Positions 6,034-13,121 of a stretch of 20,910 nt of DNA are shown here, piece by piece. A model generated the notes under the pieces. It worked only from the letters and a program-made list of their open reading frames with translations. It made no database searches and was not told where the DNA came from. The first letter of the stretch is position 1; each line of letters starts with the position of its first letter. Location of the stretch: assembly GCA_937958315.1 (NCBI GenBank), contig CALFGH010000035.1, forward strand, positions 1 through 20,910. The letters run 5' to 3'. The DNA comes from an uncultured Collinsella sp. (GTDB lineage Bacteria > Actinomycetota > Coriobacteriia > Coriobacteriales > Coriobacteriaceae). The translations under genes were made by a program, and so were the position numbers.

Positions 6034-6483
6034 TTACGAACGAGCCGGAACTTTCAGAACTGCACCGGCATCAAGGGAGCCGCGATCGAGGTGATTGACA
6101 CTACGAATCATGTCGGAAGTCTCCTGCGTGGAAAGGCCATCGATGGGATGCTCCTGGGCAAGCGACCACAGGGAATCGCCGGACTGCACACGAACCGTCT
6201 CGTAGGTGACGTTGGCTACGGAATCGGCATACGATGCTTGACGAGCAGAAAAAACTGACGTGGCGAGCACAAAGAACAGGGTGAATGCTACAGCAACAGC
6301 AACAATCGTCGAAGCCTTCAGGGCAACAGGAGCCGAAGCAGCGGCTGCACGCTGGGTGCGAACAGGTTTAGTGGCCACGGCCTGAAAATGAGAGCGTCCA
6401 CCCTTCACGACCGTGAAGGCAGGCGAGGCAGGCGCCTCGAGCTTAAGGGCAAGGTTTCCCTGGACCATATACGCTGCGTTCAT
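6034..6483 (-). CDS. LysM-domain membrane protein, predicted SOS cell-division inhibitor (YneA/ChiZ/DivS type)
   Basis: 149 residues: a basic, Ala-rich N-terminal region (1-55), one transmembrane helix (about 57-79), and a LysM domain (about 94-146, YETVRVQSGDSLWSLAQ ... GAVLKVPA). It is expected to be anchored in the membrane with LysM outside, bound to peptidoglycan. The gene is divergent from lexA, carries a LexA box inside its promoter, and is followed by nrdR. This is the arrangement of the SOS-induced division inhibitors of other Gram-positives (B. subtilis YneA; the LysM protein beside lexA in Mycobacterium; corynebacterial DivS). The function is therefore inferred from context and architecture, not from residue-level identity. 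ATG at 6483 has GAGGAG six bases upstream. The long cytoplasmic N-terminus is unusual compared with YneA. Confidence 0.8.
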   Translation of the reverse strand: MNAAYMVQGNLALKLEAPASPAFTVVKGGRSHFQAVATKPVRTQRAAAASAPVALKASTIVAVAVAFTLFFVLATSVFSARQASYADSVANVTYETVRVQSGDSLWSLAQEHPIDGLSTQETSDMIRSVNHLDRGSLDAGAVLKVPARS

Positions 6484-6553
6484 TCTGTTCTCCTCTCGTT
6501 TGTTTTGACGAGAACTGTTTTATCAAGCCGCGAGGACAAAAAAGTCTAGCGCG

Positions 6554-6567
6554 GGAACGAGTGTTCG
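6554..6567. promoter_or_regulatory. LexA box 1 in the lexA / LysM divergent region
   Basis: GGAACGAGTGTTCG matches the Gram-positive/actinobacterial SOS box CGAAC-N4-GTTCG at 9 of 10 defined positions. It lies on the LysM-gene side, just downstream of that gene's predicted -10. Confidence 0.8.
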
Positions 6568-6573
6568 GTTATT

Positions 6574-6601
6574 ATTATCTTCGAACAGTTGTTCCTGTCA
6601 A
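6574..6601 (-). promoter_or_regulatory. Predicted promoter of the LysM-nrdR-dut unit
   Basis: On the minus strand, a perfect -35 TTGACA (6596-6601) and a -10 GATAAT (6574-6579) are 16 bases apart. LexA box 2 fills the spacer, so LexA binding would block RNA polymerase. The recA promoter has the same layout. Confidence 0.75.
6582..6595. promoter_or_regulatory. LexA box 2 in the lexA / LysM divergent region
   Basis: CGAACAGTTGTTCC matches CGAAC-N4-GTTCG at 9 of 10 defined positions. It is exactly 28 bases from both box 1 and box 3, and sits in the spacer of the minus-strand promoter. Confidence 0.88.
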
Positions 6602-6609
6602 GCAAAAAT

Positions 6610-6623
6610 AGAACATTTGTTTG
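6610..6623. promoter_or_regulatory. Weaker LexA box 3 before lexA
   Basis: AGAACATTTGTTTG matches CGAAC-N4-GTTCG at 8 of 10 defined positions. It lies 24 bases before the lexA start codon, where a lexA transcript would be expected to begin, so it would suit autorepression. Taken alone it is weak; the exact 28-base phase with boxes 1 and 2 supports it. Confidence 0.6.
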
Positions 6624-6646
6624 GTATGGGTAGAGAGGAATCCCTG

Positions 6647-7291
6647 ATGGCTCGCAAAATTACCAAGCGTCAGCAGCAAATTTACGACTTCATCAAGGAA
6701 TATCAGCAGGAGAAGGGCTATCCGCCCAGTGTGCGCGAGATGGCTTCAGCTGTGGGCCTTTCCTCCCCTAGCACCGTACATGCGCATCTCTCCGCACTCG
6801 AAGCACGCGGTCTGCTCAAGCGTGACGCCACCAAGCCTCGCGCTCTCGAGCTCTTTGACGAGGACGGATCTTCCGTATCCATCTCAAAGTCCGATGAGCC
6901 CACAGCGCCCCGCGGCACCGTATCGCTACCTCTCGTGGGCCGCGTCGCCGCAGGGATCCCTATCCTTGCCGAGCAGAATATCGAGGACACCTTTACCATC
7001 CCGGCCGAGATCGCAACGGATCAGGGGTCCTTTATCCTCGAGGTCCACGGCAATTCGATGATTAACGTTGGTATCTATAACGGCGACTACATCATCGTTC
7101 GCGAGCAGAAGAGCGCCATGAATGGTGAGATTGTCGTGGCCATGATCGATGGCGCCGCAACAGTCAAAACGTTCTACAAGGAGCAGGGGCGCGTTCGCCT
7201 GCAGCCCGAAAACGACACCATGGAGCCCATCTACGCGACAAATCCCACGATTCTGGGCAAGGTCGTCGGTTTGATGCGCCGGTTCTCGTAA
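6647..7291 (+). CDS. lexA: SOS response repressor LexA (self-cleaving serine peptidase)
   Basis: Represses DNA-damage genes; RecA filaments trigger its autocleavage. The 214-residue protein has an N-terminal winged helix (ITKRQQQIYDFI, 5-16; recognition region GLSSPSTVHAHL, 37-48). It has the cleavage site Ala102-Gly103 (VGRVAAGIP), catalytic Ser137 (HGNSMI) and catalytic Lys174 (ATVKTF). All are intact, so it should be functional. I chose ATG 6647 because AGAGGAA lies seven bases upstream and the protein begins with the usual short run before the first helix; starts at 6617 (TTG) or 6626 would overlap or abut LexA box 3 and lack a ribosome binding site. Its stop overlaps the next gene's start (TAATG). 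Confidence 0.97.
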   Translation: MARKITKRQQQIYDFIKEYQQEKGYPPSVREMASAVGLSSPSTVHAHLSALEARGLLKRDATKPRALELFDEDGSSVSISKSDEPTAPRGTVSLPLVGRVAAGIPILAEQNIEDTFTIPAEIATDQGSFILEVHGNSMINVGIYNGDYIIVREQKSAMNGEIVVAMIDGAATVKTFYKEQGRVRLQPENDTMEPIYATNPTILGKVVGLMRRFS

Positions 7292-7995
7292 TGCGAAAAC
7301 GTATCACCGTCTTTGATACCATTCGCGGGTTTACCATGCTGTCGATGGCGGGATTTCATGCCTGCTACGACCTTGCTTACCTATATGGCTGGAATATGCC
7401 TTGGTTTACCCAGACCATCTTCCAGGACATCTGGCGCGCCAGCATCAGTTGGGTATTTTTATTTATTGCCGGCTGGATGTGCACCCTCTCGCGCAACAAC
7501 ATCAAGCGTGCCGCCAAATATGCCGTTGCCGCTTTAGTCGTATGGGTCGCAACGACGCTCGTCTCGGTCGATGACTCGGTGAACTTCGGCATCATTTTCT
7601 GCATGGCGGCGTGCACCGCCATTGTCGCGCTCGCGCGCCCGGTTCTCGATAGGGTGCCGGCAGTATGGGGTAGCGCGATTTGCCTCATACTCTTTGCCTG
7701 TACCTGGAGCATTCCTAAAGCGGTCTACCCTATCCCCTATCTAGCTTGGCTGGGTTTCCCAGGTCCAGACTTTGTCTCCGGTGATTACTATCCGCTCATA
7801 CCCTTCTTATTTATGTACCTCACAGGCTTCTTTGCCGCCCGCACGGTACAAAAAGCAAACCGTAAAGCGCCAGCATGGGCCTATGTGAATCCCATCCCGG
7901 CGCTCGCAAGCCTCGGACGCCATGCGCTGCCGTTCTATCTGCTTCACCAGCCCGTTATATTGGGTGTACTGGAGCTGATTTATTCCGTTCGGTAA
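7291..7995 (+). CDS. DUF1624 / heparan-alpha-glucosaminide N-acetyltransferase-like membrane protein
   Basis: 234-residue polytopic membrane protein. Family marks are the N-terminal FDTIRGFTMLSMAGFHACYD, where the first helix starts after an Asp-x-x-Arg-Gly, and the C-terminal PFYLLHQPVI. The latter is the typical His-containing segment of DUF1624/YeiB-like proteins. Hydrophobic segments lie at about 12-30, 50-67, 74-92, 97-115, 124-143, 166-185 and 210-230. The family is related to transmembrane acyltransferases, but substrate and activity are unknown for most bacterial members. Its ATG overlaps the lexA stop (TAATG), so it is co-transcribed and translationally coupled with lexA and should be under SOS control. 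Its last 16 bases overlap the convergent hflX. Confidence 0.8.
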   Translation: MRKRITVFDTIRGFTMLSMAGFHACYDLAYLYGWNMPWFTQTIFQDIWRASISWVFLFIAGWMCTLSRNNIKRAAKYAVAALVVWVATTLVSVDDSVNFGIIFCMAACTAIVALARPVLDRVPAVWGSAICLILFACTWSIPKAVYPIPYLAWLGFPGPDFVSGDYYPLIPFLFMYLTGFFAARTVQKANRKAPAWAYVNPIPALASLGRHALPFYLLHQPVILGVLELIYSVR

Positions 7996-9269
7996 CGCTC
8001 GAGACGCGGTGCGATACGGGCCGGAATCTTTACCACAATACGAACGCCGTCCTCAAGATATTCCTCGTGCAGAAGAGTTCCCTGTTCGTGCACGAGCGTG
8101 ATTAACGCGCCCTCTCGATACGGAATATCGGCCGAGAGCAACACGTCTGTAGCGGCCGCTTCACGAGCGATACGGTCGACTAAGTCATCAAGACCCTCAC
8201 CCGTCTGAGCCGAGAACAGCACCGCCTCGGGATAGCGCCGGCGAAAGCTCAAGCGATCGACGCTATCGAGCAGATCAATTTTATTGAACACGGTAAGCGT
8301 CAAGCGCTCACCGGCACCGATCTCGTCAAGGACACGATCAACCGCCTCAAGCTGACGCTCGTAATCCTCATCGGAAGCATCTACAACTTTAAGAATCAAA
8401 TCGGCGCCGAGCACCTCGGAAAGCGTAGATTTAAACGCGTCGACAAGACCATGGGGCAGCTTTTGAATAAAGCCGACGGTATCGGTGATCGTCATGCCAC
8501 GACCACCGGGCAAACGGTACGAGCGCGTTGTAGGATCGAGCGTGGCAAACAGCTTATCCTGCGAAAGTACCGTGGATCCCGTCAAACGATTAAGCAACGT
8601 CGACTTACCGGCATTGGTGTAGCCAGCCAACGCCACACGAAACGCCGGCGATTCAATACGACTTTTCGATTGCACATCGCGACGTTGTTCAACCTGTTTC
8701 AGTTCGCGTCGAAGCGCGGCGATCTTGTTGCGAATCAGGCGACGGTCGACCTCGAGCTGGCTTTCACCCTGGCCAAAGCGTGAGCCAATACCGCCACGCG
8801 TCTGTTCCTTGGCAAGATGGCTCCACATACCTCGCAGACGAGGTAGCAGGTACTGTAGCTGAGCCAGCTGCACCTGTAAGCGGCCCTCACGCGTCTGGGC
8901 ATGCAGACCAAAGATATCCAAAATCAACGCCGTACGGTCAATAATCTTGACCGGTTCGCCCACGGCTTTCTCAAGATAGGACTGCTGCGAAGGCGTCAGG
9001 TCGTCATCGAAGATAACAACAGCCGCATCCATGCGATGCACCAAACCGCACAGCTCCTCGACCTTGCCGGAGCCGATAAACGATTTGGGATAGGGTTTGA
9101 CCAGGCGCTGAGACAAGCGTGCGACGCATTGGGCTCCAGCAGTGTGGGCCAGACGCTCGAGCTCGTCAAGCGAACGTTCGAGCGGCCAGGCGTTATCGCG
9201 CCACTCAACACCAACCAAGATGGCGCGCTCGGGTTCAGGCGCCGTGGGGACCAAAGGAAAACGAGCCAT
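7980..9269 (-). CDS. hflX: GTPase HflX, ribosome-associated
   Basis: Binds the 50S subunit and splits stalled ribosomes; it has both GTP and ATP binding in studied relatives. 429 residues. The HflX N-terminal domain ends in the glycine-rich segment TRGGIGSRFGQGES (157-170), and a coiled linker runs to about 205. The GTPase domain has G1 GYTNAGKST (216-224), the G2 region with LDPTTR (244-249), G3 DTVGF (263-267) and G4 NKID (329-332). ATG at 9269 overlaps the miaA stop (TAATG), and GAGG in the end of miaA serves as ribosome binding site. It is the last gene of the rny-to-hflX run and its 3' end overlaps the convergent DUF1624 gene by 16 bases, with no terminator hairpin between them. Confidence 0.96.
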   Translation of the reverse strand: MARFPLVPTAPEPERAILVGVEWRDNAWPLERSLDELERLAHTAGAQCVARLSQRLVKPYPKSFIGSGKVEELCGLVHRMDAAVVIFDDDLTPSQQSYLEKAVGEPVKIIDRTALILDIFGLHAQTREGRLQVQLAQLQYLLPRLRGMWSHLAKEQTRGGIGSRFGQGESQLEVDRRLIRNKIAALRRELKQVEQRRDVQSKSRIESPAFRVALAGYTNAGKSTLLNRLTGSTVLSQDKLFATLDPTTRSYRLPGGRGMTITDTVGFIQKLPHGLVDAFKSTLSEVLGADLILKVVDASDEDYERQLEAVDRVLDEIGAGERLTLTVFNKIDLLDSVDRLSFRRRYPEAVLFSAQTGEGLDDLVDRIAREAAATDVLLSADIPYREGALITLVHEQGTLLHEEYLEDGVRIVVKIPARIAPRLERYRTE

Positions 9270-10207
9270 TAGGCAGCCTCGATGCGACGGTAGATATCAT
9301 CAACGACCTCATCGATCGTATACTCGTCCATATCGAACCACACGATGCGATCGTCACGCTTAAACCAGGAAAGCTGGCGCTTGGCATAGCGACGTGAGCG
9401 CATCTTGATAAGCTCACGGGCCTCATCCATGGTAATAGCGCCACGCAAGGCATCAATAATCTCTTTGTAACCGATTGCCTGCATCGACGTCAGTGCATCG
9501 CCCAGGCCCTGGTCCATAAGGCCACGGACCTCATCAACCAGTCCCTGCTCAAACATAAGGTCGACACGCAGGTTAATGCGCTCATAGAGCACTTCACGGC
9601 TACGCGTCAGACCAAACCACAAGGCATGATAACGCTCGCGCGGGACGCTGAATTTCGACTTTTGCTGGGCATATGACACGCCGTCATCGTGCATCTCGAG
9701 CGCACGAATCACACGACGCACGTTATGGGGATGAATCACGGCAGCAGATTCCGGATCGCGCTCGGCAAGCAAGGCATGCAATGCTTCCTCGCCAATACGC
9801 TCAGCAAGTTCCTGATAGCCCGCGCGACGCTTGTCCTCGAGTTCTCCCGAAGGAAAATCCATTTCATCGAGTGCAGCCTTGAGATACAAGCCCGTACCGC
9901 CGCAAAAGACCGGAAGCCGTTGCTCGCCAAGCAAACGCTCGATATGCGCCCGGGCATCAGACTGATAGAGCGCAGCGGAATACGCGACGCCCGGATCTAC
10001 GATATCGACAAGGCGCAGGGGCACCGAGCACTCCTCGGGCATCATCTTGGCCGTACCAATGTCCATGCCGCGATAGATTTGCATCGCGTCGCACGACAAC
10101 ACTTCGGACGATAGACGAGCGGCCAGGCGGTCGGCAACATCGCTTTTTCCGACCGCTGTCGGACCGACAATCGCTACAGCAGAAAGGCTTGCACCAGGAG
10201 AAATCAT
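9269..10207 (-). CDS. miaA: tRNA dimethylallyltransferase
   Basis: Transfers a dimethylallyl group from DMAPP to N6 of A37 in tRNAs reading UNN codons, giving i6A. That product is the substrate of MiaB, encoded just upstream. The 312-residue protein has the P-loop GPTAVGKS (15-22) and the conserved DAMQIYRGMDIGTAK (40-54; most relatives have DSxQ, here DAMQ). The C-terminal part has the LWFGLTRSREVLYERI region and a QAIGYKE motif, both usual for MiaA. I chose ATG 10207 because it overlaps the miaB stop as TAATG; the frame extends 13 codons further, but would run into miaB. The miaB-miaA pairing fits a two-step pathway with matched expression. Confidence 0.95.
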   Translation of the reverse strand: MISPGASLSAVAIVGPTAVGKSDVADRLAARLSSEVLSCDAMQIYRGMDIGTAKMMPEECSVPLRLVDIVDPGVAYSAALYQSDARAHIERLLGEQRLPVFCGGTGLYLKAALDEMDFPSGELEDKRRAGYQELAERIGEEALHALLAERDPESAAVIHPHNVRRVIRALEMHDDGVSYAQQKSKFSVPRERYHALWFGLTRSREVLYERINLRVDLMFEQGLVDEVRGLMDQGLGDALTSMQAIGYKEIIDALRGAITMDEARELIKMRSRRYAKRQLSWFKRDDRIVWFDMDEYTIDEVVDDIYRRIEAA

Positions 10208-11577
10208 TAGCGGGGCTCGCCCACGACGGAGCCAGACAGATACCACGTCTTGGCGACATCAATATCAACATCGACGATTTTGCCGATGAGTTGATCGATG
10301 CTATAGCCAGCAGGAATCGGCGCATGCACCGTCTGGTTCTTGGGGCTCTTGCCCAGAAGGACAGCGTCGTTCTTCTTGCTCGTACCCTCAATAAGTGCAG
10401 GCACCACGGTGTGAAGCTCGCCCTGGTTATACTCGTGCGCCGTCGTCTCGATAACCTTGACCAGACGGTTAAAGCGCTCAAGGATGACCTCATGCGGGGT
10501 GGGGTCATAAATTTCAGCTGCCGGGGTACCGGCACGCTTGGAGTAAATAAACGTGTAGGCCTGGGCATAGCGCACCGTCTCGGCAAGCGAGAGCGTCTGC
10601 TCAAAGTCTTCCTCGGTCTCGCCCGGGAAGCCCACGATGATGTCGGTCGAAAGCGCAATATCGGGCATACGGTTGCGAATACGATCGACCAGACCCAGAT
10701 AATCCTCGCGCGTATAACGACGATTCATCTCTTTAAGAATGCGTGTGGAGCCCGACTGAACGGCCAGGTGGAGCTGCGGCATAACGGCAGGCGTCTCGGC
10801 CATAGCATCGATGGTCTCGGGCAGCAGATCTTTGGGATGCGAAGAGGTAAAGAAGATACGCTCGACACCCGTATCGCCCACGGCGCGCAGCAGATCGGCA
10901 AAGCGCGGCTTGCCAAAGAGGTCACGACCGTAGGAGTTAACGTTTTGGCCCAGCAGCGTAATCTCACGCACGCCCTGACGCACCAGACCTGTCACCTCGT
11001 CGACAATCTCCTCGAAGGGACGGCTCTTCTCACGACCACGGACGTACGGCACGATGCAGTACGTGCAGAAGTTGTTGCAGCCCGTCATGATGGGCACCCA
11101 AGCGTGATATTGCGTCTCGCGGTGCCACGGCATACTCATGGCGTCGGTATCCTCATGCTCATTCGTACGGATATGGCGCTTGCCATCCAAAAACGCCTCG
11201 GCGATAAGCTCGGCCACGTGCGCAATAGAATGGGTGCCAAAAATGACGTTGACGTTATCGACATTGGTGAGCAAGCCCTCGCCATCGCGTTGAGCGATGC
11301 AGCCGCCCACGGCGACCACACGCTTACCCGAAGGCGAAGGAGGAAGGCTCTTGCAGGAATTGCACTGACCATACAGGCGCGTATCGGCAGCCTCGCGCAC
11401 GCAACACGTCATAAACACGACAATATCGGCATGCTCGGGATCGAGCGCCATAAGACAGCCATACGAATCGAGCAAACCACTCACACGCTCGGAGTCGTGC
11501 TGGTTCATCTGGCAGCCGAATGTGCGAATAAAGTAGGTTTTACCGGCAAGAATATCGCGTACGGAACGCTGGTCCAT
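10207..11577 (-). CDS. miaB: tRNA-2-methylthio-N6-dimethylallyladenosine synthase
   Basis: Radical SAM methylthiotransferase that converts i6A37 to ms2i6A37 in tRNA. 456 residues. The N-terminal UPF0004 domain holds three [4Fe-4S] cysteines: C22 (FGCQMN), C58 (MTCCVRE) and C93 (GGCIAQRDG). The radical SAM cluster is CNNFCTYC (C167, C171, C174) followed by IVPYVRGRE. A C-terminal TRAM domain (about 385-445) binds RNA. Two additional cysteines (QCNSC, 72-75) lie in the N-terminal domain, where many relatives have none. ATG 11577 follows TAGGA at some distance. It lies 65 bases after spoVS. The full-length GRE...P region and the TRAM domain favour MiaB over RimO or MtaB, as does the adjacent miaA. 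Confidence 0.95.
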   Translation of the reverse strand: MDQRSVRDILAGKTYFIRTFGCQMNQHDSERVSGLLDSYGCLMALDPEHADIVVFMTCCVREAADTRLYGQCNSCKSLPPSPSGKRVVAVGGCIAQRDGEGLLTNVDNVNVIFGTHSIAHVAELIAEAFLDGKRHIRTNEHEDTDAMSMPWHRETQYHAWVPIMTGCNNFCTYCIVPYVRGREKSRPFEEIVDEVTGLVRQGVREITLLGQNVNSYGRDLFGKPRFADLLRAVGDTGVERIFFTSSHPKDLLPETIDAMAETPAVMPQLHLAVQSGSTRILKEMNRRYTREDYLGLVDRIRNRMPDIALSTDIIVGFPGETEEDFEQTLSLAETVRYAQAYTFIYSKRAGTPAAEIYDPTPHEVILERFNRLVKVIETTAHEYNQGELHTVVPALIEGTSKKNDAVLLGKSPKNQTVHAPIPAGYSIDQLIGKIVDVDIDVAKTWYLSGSVVGEPR

Positions 11578-11642
11578 GAGCTTACATCCTAACGATGGTG
11601 TCGACGGGGCGCATAGGTGCTACAAGCGCGCAGCTGGCTCGT

Positions 11643-11960
11643 TTACGCAACAGGCTTAACGTCGTCCATGACGACGTTATCCATAGCAGCCCGATTAATC
11701 TGGTGAACGTAGATGGAGAGACGGATTGCCGTGCGCGACTCCCCGTTAATGAGGATGTCGGAGAACACCGGCGCACAGGAGACATCAAAGCCGGTCGGAA
11801 TCAGAAAGCCGCGCGCAATGGCAACGGCCTTGATAGCCTGGTTGACGGCACCGGCGCCGACGCATTGGATGTTGACGGGGACGCCATCTTTGACCATGCC
11901 GGCAATGGCGCCGGCAACGGACGCGGGCGATGATTTGCTTGATACCTTCAGGCAATCCAT
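11643..11960 (-). CDS. spoVS: Stage V sporulation protein S family (SpoVS)
   Basis: Small Alba-like protein, 105 residues, beginning MDCLKVSSKSSPASVAGAIA. This is the diagnostic SpoVS start (EVLKVSxKSxPxxVAGAxA), followed by GAGAVNQAIKAVAIARG and an SDILINGESRTAI segment. In Bacillus it affects sporulation and septation, but it also occurs in non-sporulating bacteria, where its role is unclear. I chose ATG 11960 because AGGAG precedes it and the family starts there. The C-terminus is about 20 residues longer than the usual 86-residue form. It sits in the rny-spoVS-miaB context common in Firmicutes. I expect an RNA- or DNA-binding role from its Alba-like fold. Confidence 0.92.
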   Translation of the reverse strand: MDCLKVSSKSSPASVAGAIAGMVKDGVPVNIQCVGAGAVNQAIKAVAIARGFLIPTGFDVSCAPVFSDILINGESRTAIRLSIYVHQINRAAMDNVVMDDVKPVA

Positions 11961-12034
11961 GAAGAAACTCCTGCGTTTAAAAGTACGTTTTAACTGCAAT
12001 AACTGTATCGTACCGAGCGGACTCGGTAAAGATT

Positions 12035-13120
12035 TTATTCCTCTTTGGCAAGATCGAACGTCACCGTGATGCGATCACGCGAAACGCGAATCTTAGGGTC
12101 GCCGCGCAGATTGAGGTAATACCGGGCAGCGAGATCGTTAAAGTCACGCTCGACCGCACGCGAAAATTGCGCCATATCATCCTTGGCGATACGAAGACCT
12201 CGACGGTCCTTGGCAAGATCGACGGGTGCCGGCGCATGCGAGGTAGAATCGCGCTCGCGCAGCAGGCGCGCGGTCACGCCGCGAACGGGCTTAATCTGTC
12301 TCGACAGAATGCGGTGGGCAGTGCGCTCGGACATCTCGAGACCCAGCCCAGAGCAGATCCGGATAAAGTCCTCGGCATCCGAGGCAAGGCCCAAACGATC
12401 GATAACCGGAAGCTCGCACTCGTCGTCGATAAAGAGCAGGCGTGACGTATCAAGACGACTCGAAGCCTGAGCGTACAGGGTCGCAGCGATCTCGGACGGG
12501 GAGCCCAGATACACATCGCAGCAACGCAGCTCCTCAAGGGCAAACTCACAGGCCGCGCGAATGATGTTGTGGGGGCCGCGAGCACATACATAGCGGCCGT
12601 CTTCGTCTTTAACCGCCTGAGGCCAGCTCGACTGGTCGGCGCGCTCACCCAAGCGATCGGTGGCAACGCACACCTTAAACGCGGAGCCCAAATCGACGCC
12701 CGATGTAACAACGCGTGCCTCATCCGTGTTCTGCTTGATAGAGAACAGCGCCATACCACGACCGTGAACACCCCAACGGTCCATTTTCATGCTCTCGAGC
12801 TTGGAAGTGACACGGGCATCGAAGATACGCTCCTGCATATCCTGCGGCACACCCGAACCGTTATCCAGGAAGAGGAGAGTGCGAACACCCTCCTCCTTGG
12901 TCGTGGCAAGATAGACCTTATCGGCTCCGGCATCGCGAGCATTGCGCAGCATCTCGATGACAATGTCCTCTACATGCTGAATGTCATGCTTGGCTTGACG
13001 GCGCTCGGCCTCCGAAACGCGGAGGCGGACATACCCCTCGCCAAGGTTTTCCTCGACGCGAAGGTTGCCCTCCCCCGACATCGACGCGATAAATGAGATG
13101 AGCTCGTTCGCGTCGTTCAT
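12035..13120 (-). CDS. GHKL-family ATP-binding protein with a MutL-like ATPase domain
   Basis: 361 residues from the ATG at 13120. The N-terminal part is a GHKL ATPase: N box EMLRNARDAGAD (56-67), G1 box LDNGSGVP (85-92), then ARVTSK (102-107) and RWGVHGRGMALFSIKQ (115-130). The order and the TSK segment followed by a G-rich motif match the MutL N-terminal ATPase better than histidine kinases. The remaining 200 residues (substrate-like domain, then a basic C-terminus ending TVTFDLAKEE) I do not recognise; the C-terminal endonuclease domain of MutL is not visible. It starts one base after the rny stop (TAACATG); a GTG at 13144 would extend it by eight codons into rny. It lies between rny and spoVS-miaB, a neighbourhood where mutS/mutL occur in many Firmicutes. 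The biological role is unknown. Confidence 0.72.
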   Translation of the reverse strand: MNDANELISFIASMSGEGNLRVEENLGEGYVRLRVSEAERRQAKHDIQHVEDIVIEMLRNARDAGADKVYLATTKEEGVRTLLFLDNGSGVPQDMQERIFDARVTSKLESMKMDRWGVHGRGMALFSIKQNTDEARVVTSGVDLGSAFKVCVATDRLGERADQSSWPQAVKDEDGRYVCARGPHNIIRAACEFALEELRCCDVYLGSPSEIAATLYAQASSRLDTSRLLFIDDECELPVIDRLGLASDAEDFIRICSGLGLEMSERTAHRILSRQIKPVRGVTARLLRERDSTSHAPAPVDLAKDRRGLRIAKDDMAQFSRAVERDFNDLAARYYLNLRGDPKIRVSRDRITVTFDLAKEE

Positions 13121-13121
13121 G

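Noticed and set aside
10189..11592. 467-codon open frame on the plus strand opposite miaB
   Set aside because: Antisense to a complete MiaB with intact radical SAM and UPF0004 motifs; no recognisable domain.
12011..12028. 7-bp hairpin between the GHKL gene and spoVS
   Set aside because: Short stem with no T-run; too weak to call a terminator or attenuator.
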